A stretch of DNA of 6,288 nucleotides from contig CAMUQE010000109.1 of NCBI GenBank assembly GCA_947096075.1, positions 1-6,288 of the forward strand, in the 5' to 3' direction. The position numbers were made by a program, and so were the translations under genes. The DNA is from Veillonella parvula. Lineage in GTDB: Bacteria > Bacillota > Negativicutes > Veillonellales > Veillonellaceae. How positions within the stretch are numbered: the stretch's first letter is position 1; each line of letters starts with the position of its first letter. The notes beneath the pieces are model-generated. The model saw only the letters and a list, made by a program, of their open reading frames with translations. It did not search any database and was not told where the DNA came from. Shown here piece by piece: positions 1-5,836 of this stretch.

Positions 1-19
1 AGATTTATCTATATTTGGC

Positions 20-47
20 AACATTAATGTTACAATTCAAGTTGAAT
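20..47. repeat. Two adjacent short palindromes upstream of the small gene
   Basis: AACATTAATGTT at 20-31 is a perfect 12-bp palindrome. Three bases later ATTCAA-G-TTGAAT at 35-47 is a palindrome with 6-bp arms around one central base. Both are short and AT-rich, so chance is possible, but two side by side in a non-coding stretch resemble paired protein-binding sites. They lie about 110 bases upstream of the promoter proposed at 157-185, which is far for a simple repressor site. They could instead belong to an element that begins before this window. Confidence 0.25.
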
Positions 48-156
48 AGGGAAAAATACTTATAAATATGTGTTTTATTGATTATGCATTTTACTAATAA
101 ATGAAGTTTATTACTTGTTTATAGGCTGTAAAAAGGTTATTTAAAGTGAGTGGCTA

Positions 157-185
157 TTGCATACTTATGTATCGGAGGTTATACT
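157..185 (+). promoter_or_regulatory. Candidate sigma-70 promoter for the small gene
   Basis: TTGCAT at 157-162 (-35) and TATACT at 180-185 (-10) are separated by 17 bases, the optimal spacing for a vegetative sigma factor. Transcription would start near position 192, giving a leader of about 36 bases to the ATG at 228. The match to consensus is good in both boxes and this is the clearest promoter in the window. It is seen in sequence only; no start site is known. Confidence 0.55.
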
Positions 186-227
186 ATCGGTAGAAGGAGT
201 TTTTCAAGTGAAAAGTGAGGTATGTAT

Positions 228-401
228 ATGGCATGGGGTGGATCTAGACGCGGTGCCGGGCGCCCACGTAATCCTATTAAACGTATTGGTAGAACCTTTC
301 GACTTAGTGATGAAGAGTTTCTTTCGCTAAAGCCATTGATCATGGCTATTAAGGCAAATAACGATAAACGATATAGGCAACAATATAGCCGAGAAGTATA
401 A
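228..401 (+). CDS. Small basic protein with AT-hook-like N-terminus, function unknown
   Basis: This 57-residue protein matches no named family that I recognise. Its first 20 residues are glycine- and arginine-rich, with RRGAGRPRN at about 7-15. The GRP core flanked by basic residues resembles an AT-hook and the GAGRP signature seen at the N-terminus of many small phage and mobile-element proteins. Residues 22-42 (RTFRLSDEEF onward) look like a short strand followed by a helix, as in ribbon-helix-helix DNA-binding proteins, and the tail is charged. A nucleic-acid-binding role is therefore an inference. ATG 228 is chosen because GAGG at 217-220 sits seven bases upstream; the in-frame ATG at 222 lies only one base after that site. 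A good promoter precedes the gene and the bidirectional hairpin at 543-572 follows. Bases 246-268 are unusually GC-rich for the window, which may reflect transfer or just glycine/arginine codons. Confidence 0.6.
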   Translation: MAWGGSRRGAGRPRNPIKRIGRTFRLSDEEFLSLKPLIMAIKANNDKRYRQQYSREV

Positions 402-416
402 ATAATCAGGCATTGT

Positions 417-522
417 CACAGCATATACAATTTAATACATTTTAAATCTATTTTACAATAATTCATTATTTCTAAATCTTTCAACTACAACACATCTTTA
501 CTCTCTAAAACAATATGCTGTG
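417..522. repeat. 10-bp inverted repeat spanning the non-coding gap
   Basis: CACAGCATAT at 417-426 is exactly complementary in reverse to ATATGCTGTG at 513-522, with 86 bases of AT-rich sequence between. The arms stop cleanly, with mismatches at 416/523 and 427/512. The intervening sequence has no open reading frame of note. The arms could close a structured RNA in the 3' region of the small gene, or be two copies of a binding half-site, or be coincidence. The rest of 402-632 (231 bases) is AT-rich and holds only the hairpin at 543-572. Confidence 0.35.
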
Positions 523-542
523 TTCAATACAAGCAGTACGAA

Positions 543-572
543 AAGGTCCCAATTCATTTGAATTGGGACCTT
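543..572. terminator. Bidirectional Rho-independent terminator between convergent genes
   Basis: A perfect 13-bp stem, AAGGTCCCAATTC (543-555) and GAATTGGGACCTT (560-572), closes on a four-base ATTT loop. On the minus strand the stem runs into TTTT then CG, a short U-tract, so it can terminate the ABC transporter operon that ends at 633. On the plus strand the tail is TTCTTC, a weaker tract, and it would end transcription from the small gene at 228-401. The placement between converging genes fits a shared terminator. Confidence 0.85.
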
Positions 573-632
573 CTTCGTTATATATAATATACAATACATA
601 ATACATATTACTCTATATTTTGTTATATTAAA

Positions 633-1637
633 TTAGTCTACTTTGATGCCGTGAATTTCTTCAGCTAAACGTTTTAGAGCATCAACGGTACGTACCCCAG
701 GAGTGATTTCAGAAAGTTTTACACGAATGAAGTGACCTTCTTTAACGGCTGTGATATCTTGAAGTTGAGGGTTAGCCTTGATCTTTTCAATTTTTTGTTG
801 GAAATCATCATCGTTGCGAATAGAATTGCCATAGTCAGCGATAATAATATAGTCAGGGTTTTGCGCAATTACTGTTTCCCAAGAGCCTTTAGCCCATGTT
901 TTATCAACACCTAAGCCACTCATTACATTATCAGCACCGATAAGTTTTAAGATGTTAGTAGTGTAACCTTCGAATGCTGTGAATGGTTGTCCATCTTCGG
1001 AGTCATAAATGAAAACGCGTTTGCGAGGCAAGTCTTTTAGCTTGTCTTGGATAGCCGCCAATGTTTTACGTTGACCTGCAACCCATTCTTCAGCCTTAGG
1101 TTTTACACCAAAAATCTCGCCCAATTTAATCATGTCATTGAAGTTAGTTTCTAGGTCGGCCTTAGTAGATAGCATAGACTCAGGAAGCCAAATATTAACT
1201 TTTTGGGCAATCATTTTGTCTGCAGGAATAGCACGTTTGCTGAAGGAATCAGGCCAACCTGTAGCAAAGTCTGGTTTTACGGACATGAACACTTCGTAGG
1301 ATGGCCATTTGTCAGATAGTACTTTTACTTTATCATAAGCTGCTTGTAAAGGTGGGTAGATTTCTTCTTCTTTAAAAGCCGTACCAGCCATTTTGTCTTC
1401 AAGACCTAATTGTAACATCATTTCCGTTGTTGCTTGAGACATGGATACCGCATGAGTAGGGGCGGATTTTACGACAAAGTCTGTTTTTGTACCATCAAAT
1501 GTTTCACTCCACGTTACTGCATTGCCATTGTCAGCTGTGTTCTTAGTTGTGTCAGAACCACAGCCAGCAATAGCAAAGGTTGCGCATGCCATAGCGATTA
1601 ATACTAATTTTTTTGACTTTTTTAAATTTTGGAACAT
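633..1637 (-). CDS. ABC transporter substrate-binding lipoprotein (iron-chelate/haem/cobalamin type)
   Basis: This is the extracytoplasmic receptor of the importer encoded by the two genes before it. The 334-residue precursor has a basic N-terminus (KKSKK), a hydrophobic stretch and a lipobox IAGC with Cys26, so it should be cleaved and lipid-anchored. A low-complexity linker follows to about residue 45. The body matches class III binding proteins (the FecB/BtuF/FhuD family): a first lobe with SMSQATTEMMLQLG at about 65-78, KPDFATGW at 121-128, a long helical segment at about 160-200 joining the lobes, and a second lobe with FEGYTTNILKLIGADNV at 222-238. Glu72 and Glu223 fall where the family usually has the acidic residues that dock onto permease arginines. 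AAGGA lies six bases before the ATG, and the gap from the ATPase stop is 21 bases. Siderophore, haem and corrinoid remain open as ligands; sequence alone does not decide. It is the last gene of its operon. Confidence 0.9.
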   Translation of the reverse strand: MFQNLKKSKKLVLIAMACATFAIAGCGSDTTKNTADNGNAVTWSETFDGTKTDFVVKSAPTHAVSMSQATTEMMLQLGLEDKMAGTAFKEEEIYPPLQAAYDKVKVLSDKWPSYEVFMSVKPDFATGWPDSFSKRAIPADKMIAQKVNIWLPESMLSTKADLETNFNDMIKLGEIFGVKPKAEEWVAGQRKTLAAIQDKLKDLPRKRVFIYDSEDGQPFTAFEGYTTNILKLIGADNVMSGLGVDKTWAKGSWETVIAQNPDYIIIADYGNSIRNDDDFQQKIEKIKANPQLQDITAVKEGHFIRVKLSEITPGVRTVDALKRLAEEIHGIKVD

Positions 1638-1658
1638 AATGAGTCCTTTCTTGACTAA

Positions 1659-2405
1659 TTAATAATATAAATGATAGCGCCCTTCATCCCAAGAGGTTTT
1701 GAAAGAAACTTCAAAAATTGGTTCAAGAATTTCAGGTGTGAGCACCTCGGTAGGGGAATCTTCTTTTAGGATAGTTCCATTGTTCATGATGACTATATGA
1801 TCGCAATATTGAGCCGCTAGATTTAAGTCGTGAAGGACTACGATTGTAGTGCCTTTAAAAGCACGTAATTGTTTCATTAGTGCCACTTTATACTTCATAT
1901 CTAAATGATTAGTAGGTTCATCTAAAAGGAGTATTTGAGGTTTCTGGGTTAAGGCTTTTGCAATAAATATGCGTTGCTTCTCACCACCTGATAAATGATG
2001 AGTTTCTTCATTTACTAAATGGGTGATTCCTACTTCATTCATATAATGCTCTGCAATTTTAACATCCTCAGAACTATAGGTGCCAAAGTGTTGTTTGTAC
2101 GGATACCGTCCCATGAGAACGATATCTTTTACGAGAAAATCATCAATCATAGCGTCTCTAGATTGTGTTAAGACTGCTACCAATTGAGCAAATTCGCGAC
2201 CTTTATAAGACTCTAAAGATTTTCCGTTTAATTTGATTTTGTTTTTTGTTGGATGAAGTCGATATAGATGGCTAAGTAGGGTGGACTTACCACATCCATT
2301 CGGTCCAATTATGGCTGTTATTTTATTGGTAGGAAATGTTACAGAAATATTCTTTAACACTTCTTTTGTTTCATAAGAAAAAGACAGCTGATTAATTTGA
2401 TACAT
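1659..2405 (-). CDS. ABC transporter ATP-binding protein (FecE/BtuD/FhuC type)
   Basis: This is the cytoplasmic ATPase that powers the importer. Counting from the ATG at 2405 (248 residues), the motifs are complete: Walker A GPNGCGKST at 34-42, Q-loop Gln81, signature LSGGEKQR at 138-145, Walker B ILLLDEP at 158-164, D-loop near NHLD 166-169, and switch His192. The GRYP segment at 99-102 is typical of ATPases of iron-chelate and cobalamin importers. An upstream in-frame GTG at 2432 would add nine residues and overlap the permease stop by one base. I prefer ATG 2405 because AGGAG lies five bases upstream of it, the protein then begins with the usual MYQINQLSFSY strand, and no ribosome binding site precedes the GTG. 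The gap to the permease is then 26 bases. Length and motifs are normal for the family, and nothing suggests inactivation. Confidence 0.93.
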   Translation of the reverse strand: MYQINQLSFSYETKEVLKNISVTFPTNKITAIIGPNGCGKSTLLSHLYRLHPTKNKIKLNGKSLESYKGREFAQLVAVLTQSRDAMIDDFLVKDIVLMGRYPYKQHFGTYSSEDVKIAEHYMNEVGITHLVNEETHHLSGGEKQRIFIAKALTQKPQILLLDEPTNHLDMKYKVALMKQLRAFKGTTIVVLHDLNLAAQYCDHIVIMNNGTILKEDSPTEVLTPEILEPIFEVSFKTSWDEGRYHLYY

Positions 2406-2431
2406 AGTATCTCCTATAGATATGATATACA

Positions 2432-3439
2432 CTAACCATTGTGTTTATAACGATTCATGATAATCCAAATGAAGAGAGGAGCCCCCAATAAGGATGTAAG
2501 TACACCAATAGGGATTTCTTCTGGACTGTAGAGTGCTCTCGATAATACGTCTGACCAAATTATAACGATGCTACCGATGAGTGCACTGAATAGTAATGTG
2601 TATTTATGCTTAGGTTCGCCTACAATCCGAGCAAGGTGAGGGATGATAAGACCGATAAAGCCAACTACACCAACCTTTGATACTAGTGTGGCAATCACAA
2701 TAGAGGATATGATAACGATGCTTAATTGTAACTGCTTAACGGAAAGGCCCATTTGTGCTGCTTCATGATTACCGAGTAGCAACACATCAAGATCTTGGTT
2801 GAACATATAGATATATAGCATAAACAAGGTTACAATAATTGCTGTTAATGGTAAATCGCCCCATTGTATACCTACAAAGCTGCCAAGTAGCCAGAACATG
2901 GCACTTCGTACTTGTGCTTCGTGTTTTGCTCCGTAAATGATCATCATCGTTAAGGCTGAAAATACACCGGTCATGCCCATGCCTATGAGAATAAGCTTTA
3001 CTGGACTGTTACTTTTACCAACACATAGTAGTACTAATATAATTGAAAGTGCTGTGCCTAGAGCCGCAAAAATAGGCGTATTGTATTGCCCTAAGAATGG
3101 AAGCCCACCCATGATAATAGCGAAAACGGCACCTGTGCTTGCACCAGAAGAAACACCTAATACATAGGGATCCGCAAGGGCATTGCGCGTGACCGTTTGC
3201 ATTAATAGACCCACAAGCGATAGACCTATACCTGTTAGAACAGAGGAAATAAGTCGTGGTAAGCGGATATCTGTAATAATCGTATCAGTCATAGATGCTT
3301 TAGTATTTGCATCGATCATAGATATAAGAGCCGAAATAATTTGGTCTAGAGAAACGAATTTAGCTCCAAACTGTAAAGTTGTTACTAATGAAATACAGAG
3401 GATTAGACATAGTACAAATACTTTTACTGAAGTCTGCAT
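2432..3439 (-). CDS. FecCD/BtuC-family ABC transporter permease
   Basis: This 335-residue, strongly hydrophobic protein should form the homodimeric membrane channel of the importer, with about ten transmembrane helices. Family hallmarks are clear: RLPRL at 59-63, the run from Gly70 to Gln81 leading into TRNALADPYVLGVSSGAS at 84-101, and a late cytoplasmic loop GFIGLIIPHLARIVG, which is the usual coupling region contacting the ATPase. The C-terminal EIPIGVLTSLLGAPLFIWII matches the last helices of the family. Length is typical. AAGGAG lies five bases before the ATG. It is the first gene of the minus-strand operon, so it lies directly behind the regulatory region at 3440-3684. A permease-first order with the binding protein last is less common than binding-protein-first. 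Only one permease gene is present, consistent with a homodimer. Confidence 0.93.
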   Translation of the reverse strand: MQTSVKVFVLCLILCISLVTTLQFGAKFVSLDQIISALISMIDANTKASMTDTIITDIRLPRLISSVLTGIGLSLVGLLMQTVTRNALADPYVLGVSSGASTGAVFAIIMGGLPFLGQYNTPIFAALGTALSIILVLLCVGKSNSPVKLILIGMGMTGVFSALTMMIIYGAKHEAQVRSAMFWLLGSFVGIQWGDLPLTAIIVTLFMLYIYMFNQDLDVLLLGNHEAAQMGLSVKQLQLSIVIISSIVIATLVSKVGVVGFIGLIIPHLARIVGEPKHKYTLLFSALIGSIVIIWSDVLSRALYSPEEIPIGVLTSLLGAPLFIWIIMNRYKHNG

Positions 3440-3465
3440 AAAATCTCCTTATTTTATTTAGGTAG

Positions 3466-3483
3466 TCTAAGTCTTATCTAAGT
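3466..3483. repeat. Direct repeat TCTAAGT x2, one helical turn apart
   Basis: TCTAAGT occurs at 3466-3472 and 3477-3483, start-to-start distance 11 bases. That places both copies on the same face of the helix, as expected for a dimeric activator or response regulator. They lie 27-44 bases upstream of the permease ATG, inside its presumed leader, so if bound the effect on the ABC operon would probably be a roadblock. The sequence matches no operator known to me. Confidence 0.35.
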
Positions 3484-3512
3484 ATAGAAAATTTTCAATA
3501 TACATCTAATAT

Positions 3513-3534
3513 TAATACCTGTATAGGTATTATA
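3513..3534 (-). promoter_or_regulatory. Candidate promoter -10 overlapping a 20-bp palindrome (possible operator) for the ABC operon
   Basis: TAATACCT (3513-3520), GTAT, AGGTATTA (3525-3532) form a palindrome with perfect 8-bp arms. On the minus strand TATAAT, the reverse complement of 3529-3534, overlaps one arm and would serve as a -10. Transcription would start near 3522, giving a leader of about 80 bases to the permease. The corresponding -35 region is a poor match. A palindrome covering -10 and start site is the classic position for a repressor. It is not a recognisable Fur box (TGATAATnATTATCA) or DtxR box. A second short palindrome, GAAAATTTTC at 3487-3496, lies downstream. Confidence 0.45.
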
Positions 3535-3639
3535 AGTGTGAAGATTCATTAAATTATAAATAGCAAAATCATATGTTAGCTTTATTCATTTTTATGAGTT
3601 CATTGTTATTTTGATATATGAAAAATTTATTAGAATAGC

Positions 3640-3645
3640 TATAAT
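3640..3645 (+). promoter_or_regulatory. Candidate -10 box for the PTS operon
   Basis: A perfect TATAAT lies 40 bases upstream of the EIIA start. The -35 position at 17-base spacing reads TATGAA, a weak match, so the promoter may need an activator. The -10 overlaps the 8-bp palindrome ATAGCTAT (3635-3642) and is flanked by two copies of TAGAAT (3631-3636 and 3645-3650). No catabolite-responsive (cre) element is visible between 3540 and 3684. Confidence 0.4.
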
Positions 3646-3684
3646 AGAATTGTATATATAGAAGTAGGTTTAGGAGGTGTTAGT

Positions 3685-4140
3685 TTGATACAAGATTTAT
3701 TATCTGAGGATAATGTATCCTTTCATTATCCCGCTGAGACGTGGGAGGATGTTATTCGTCATGGTGGTCAACTGATGGTTGATGCGGGCTTTACGGATCC
3801 ATCTTATACAGAGGCTATGGTTGAAGTAGTTCGCGAAATGGGGCCATATATCGTATTGGCTCCAGGTCTTGCTATGCCACATGCTCGCCCAGAACATGGT
3901 GCTAAGCGTGTAGGGACAGCTTTAGTGACATTGGAAAAACCTTTGAATTTTGGCAGTCCTGATAATGACCCAGTATCTGTCGCATTATTCTTATGTGCTC
4001 CCAATAAAGATGAGCATATTCAATTGTTAACAGATATTGCTACATTATTTGAGGATGAAGAATTTTTAGATGCGGCCGTTGACTTTGAAAGTATTGACGA
4101 CGTACAAGCATTCTTGGCAGAACATTTAGACGAGCAATAA
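3685..4140 (+). CDS. ulaC: PTS EIIA component, ascorbate/mannitol-fructose type (UlaC-like)
   Basis: This 151-residue cytoplasmic protein should accept phosphate from HPr and pass it to EIIB. It fits the EIIA-2 (mannitol/fructose/ascorbate) fold family. The segment APGLAMPHARPEHG at about 59-72 carries the phosphorylation site, His66, in the usual PHARPE context. VALFLCAPNKDEHIQLLTDIATLF further on matches the second conserved block of the family, including the HIQLL stretch. The start is TTG, chosen because AGGAGG at 3672-3677 is seven bases upstream and no ATG gives a comparable N-terminus; the GTG at 3677 runs into a stop at once. Length is normal. The EIIB gene follows after 21 bases. The symbol reflects family and operon context; substrate has not been shown and could be another sugar acid. 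Confidence 0.88.
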   Translation: MIQDLLSEDNVSFHYPAETWEDVIRHGGQLMVDAGFTDPSYTEAMVEVVREMGPYIVLAPGLAMPHARPEHGAKRVGTALVTLEKPLNFGSPDNDPVSVALFLCAPNKDEHIQLLTDIATLFEDEEFLDAAVDFESIDDVQAFLAEHLDEQ

Positions 4141-4161
4141 TACGTTTAGAAGGAGGCAAGT

Positions 4162-4437
4162 ATGATTTCTGTATTAACTGTATGTGGTAATGGTATTGGT
4201 TCTAGCTTGATGTTAAAAATGAAAATTGAAGAAATTTGTGCTGAAAATGGTATCGATGCACAAGTTGAATCTATCGATTTTAACGCGGCTCAAGGTCGTA
4301 AGGCAGACCTCATCGTAACTGTAAAAGAGTTGGCTGAACAATTTGACGATAAAAACGTTGCTATTGTTCGTAGCTATATTAATAAAAAGAAGATTACAGA
4401 AGATGTTCTTGAAGCATTAAAACAAGCCGCTCAATAA
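4162..4437 (+). CDS. ulaB: PTS EIIB component, ascorbate family (UlaB-like)
   Basis: This 91-residue cytoplasmic protein relays phosphate from EIIA to the sugar bound by EIIC. The N-terminus MISVLTVCGNGIGSSLM is the typical beta strand plus P-loop-like turn of lactose/cellobiose-type EIIB domains, and Cys8 is the expected phosphocysteine. Length matches single-domain ascorbate-type EIIB proteins. AAGGAGG sits five bases before the ATG. It lies 21 bases after EIIA and 31 bases before EIIC, so the three are almost certainly cotranscribed. Order EIIA-EIIB-EIIC is the reverse of the Escherichia coli ulaABC order, in which EIIC comes first. Confidence 0.9.
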   Translation: MISVLTVCGNGIGSSLMLKMKIEEICAENGIDAQVESIDFNAAQGRKADLIVTVKELAEQFDDKNVAIVRSYINKKKITEDVLEALKQAAQ

Positions 4438-4468
4438 TATGTAACAATTATATATAGGAGGTAGTGCC

Positions 4469-5836
4469 ATGGAAATGGTATTAGAGTTCTTGCGTGATGT
4501 GCTGTCTCAACCAGCACTTTTGATTGGTATTATGTCATGTATAGGCCTGATCGCTTTGAAACGTCCGTTTCATAAAATAATGACGGGCACATTAAAACCT
4601 ATTCTTGGGTATTTAATGTTAGCTGCAGGTGCGGGTGTTATCGTTAGTAATCTTGACCCATTGGGGAAAATGATTGAACATGGATTTCATATTACTGGTG
4701 TAGTGCCAAATAATGAAGCTATCGTAGCTGTTGCACAAAAGGTACTTGGCGTTGAAACAATGTCTATTCTTGTTGTAGGCTTATTGATGAACTTATGTAT
4801 TGCACGTTTCACCAAGTTTAAATATGTGTTCTTAACAGGTCATCACAGCTTATTTATGGCATGCCTTATGTCTGCCGTACTTGGTACAGCAGGTTTATCT
4901 GGTATGGAACTCATACTTGTAGGTGGTTTCTTAATGGGAGCTTGGTCTGCCATTTCTCCAGCTATTGGTCAAAGTTATACATCCAAAGTGACAGATGGTG
5001 ATGAAATTGCCATTGGTCATTTCGGTAGTTTAGGCTACTATTTATCGGCTTGGGTTGCTAAATATGTTGGGAAAGCTGAAGATAGCACAGAAGACATTGA
5101 AATACCAGAAAAATGGGGTTTCTTACGAGACTCAACATTATCTACAGCATTAACTATGATCGTATTTTACCTAATTGCGGCATTTGCAGCAGGTTCCGAA
5201 TTTGTCGCTACTTTATCAGGTGATATGAGCCCATATTTATACGCTGTTATGAGTGCTATGAATTTTGCTGTTGGTGTAACAATCGTATACTCAGGTGTGC
5301 GTATGATCTTAGGTGATTTGATTCCTGCATTCCAAGGGATTGCTACAAAAATTATTCCTAATGCAATTCCAGCTGTAGACTGTGCCGTATTCTTCACCTA
5401 TGCTCCAACTGCGGTTGTATTAGGCTTCCTTAGTTCCTTCATCGGTGGTATCATCGGTATGCTTATCCTTGGTGCTGTAGGTGGCGTATTAATCATTCCT
5501 GGTCTTGTGCCACACTTCTTCTGTGGTGCTACAGCAGGTATTTATGGCAATGCTACTGGTGGTCGTCGTGGCGCAGCGGTAGGTGCTTTCCTAAATGGTT
5601 TGGCTATTACATTCTTGCCAGCTTTGGCGTTGCCAGTTCTTGGTCAATTAGGCTTCCAAAATACAACCTTTGGTGATGCAGACTTTGCAGTAATGGGTCT
5701 TGTATTAGGTAATGCTTATGAATGGGTAGGTATGGCTGGTATTTATGGCATTGTAGCTATTGCCGCTTTAGTACTTATTATTCCTAACTTTATTAAAACA
5801 AAAGGTAAAGTTATTAATTATGTAGAAGAGGATTAA
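4469..5836 (+). CDS. ulaA: PTS EIIC component, ascorbate family permease (UlaA/SgaT-like)
   Basis: This 455-residue integral membrane protein should bind and translocate the sugar acid while EIIB phosphorylates it. Blocks characteristic of the UlaA/SgaT family are well preserved: AGAGVIVSNLDPLGKMIEHGF at 53-73 followed by PNNEAIV at 80-86, QGIATKIIPNAIPAVDC at 289-305 with YAPTAVVLGFLSSF after it, and PHFFCGATAGIYGN then ATGGRRGA in 348-369. Roughly ten or eleven hydrophobic segments are visible, and length is close to that of the E. coli protein. AGGAGGT precedes the ATG by about six bases. The stop overlaps the start of the next gene by one base (TAATG). L-ascorbate is the known substrate of the best-studied member, but no ulaD, ulaE, ulaF or ulaG homologue lies in this window, so the physiological substrate is uncertain. 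Confidence 0.92.
   Translation: MEMVLEFLRDVLSQPALLIGIMSCIGLIALKRPFHKIMTGTLKPILGYLMLAAGAGVIVSNLDPLGKMIEHGFHITGVVPNNEAIVAVAQKVLGVETMSILVVGLLMNLCIARFTKFKYVFLTGHHSLFMACLMSAVLGTAGLSGMELILVGGFLMGAWSAISPAIGQSYTSKVTDGDEIAIGHFGSLGYYLSAWVAKYVGKAEDSTEDIEIPEKWGFLRDSTLSTALTMIVFYLIAAFAAGSEFVATLSGDMSPYLYAVMSAMNFAVGVTIVYSGVRMILGDLIPAFQGIATKIIPNAIPAVDCAVFFTYAPTAVVLGFLSSFIGGIIGMLILGAVGGVLIIPGLVPHFFCGATAGIYGNATGGRRGAAVGAFLNGLAITFLPALALPVLGQLGFQNTTFGDADFAVMGLVLGNAYEWVGMAGIYGIVAIAALVLIIPNFIKTKGKVINYVEED

Noticed and set aside
2..49. Open frame from the left edge (DLSIFGNINVTIQVE then TAG) that could be the C-terminus of an upstream gene
   Set aside because: Only 15 residues are visible and they match nothing I recognise; overlapping palindromes argue as well for non-coding sequence. 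The sequence to the left is needed.
95..113. Hairpin TAATAAA-TGAAG-TTTATTA as a terminator for a gene off the left edge
   Set aside because: The 7-bp stem is entirely A-T and no run of T follows directly, so it would be too weak for Rho-independent termination.
732..914. 60-residue plus-strand open frame inside the binding-lipoprotein gene
   Set aside because: It is antisense to a clearly conserved lipoprotein gene and its translation resembles no protein; composition explains it.
3440..3540. Cobalamin riboswitch in the ABC operon leader
   Set aside because: The leader is short and AT-rich, and I see no B12-box or the GC-rich helices such a riboswitch needs.
3540..3684. Catabolite-responsive element for the PTS operon
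   Set aside because: The stretch contains no CG-centred dyad resembling the cre consensus.
3700..4004. Open frames on the minus strand opposite the EIIA gene
   Set aside because: They are antisense to a well-conserved PTS EIIA gene, lack ribosome binding sites and have no recognisable protein features.
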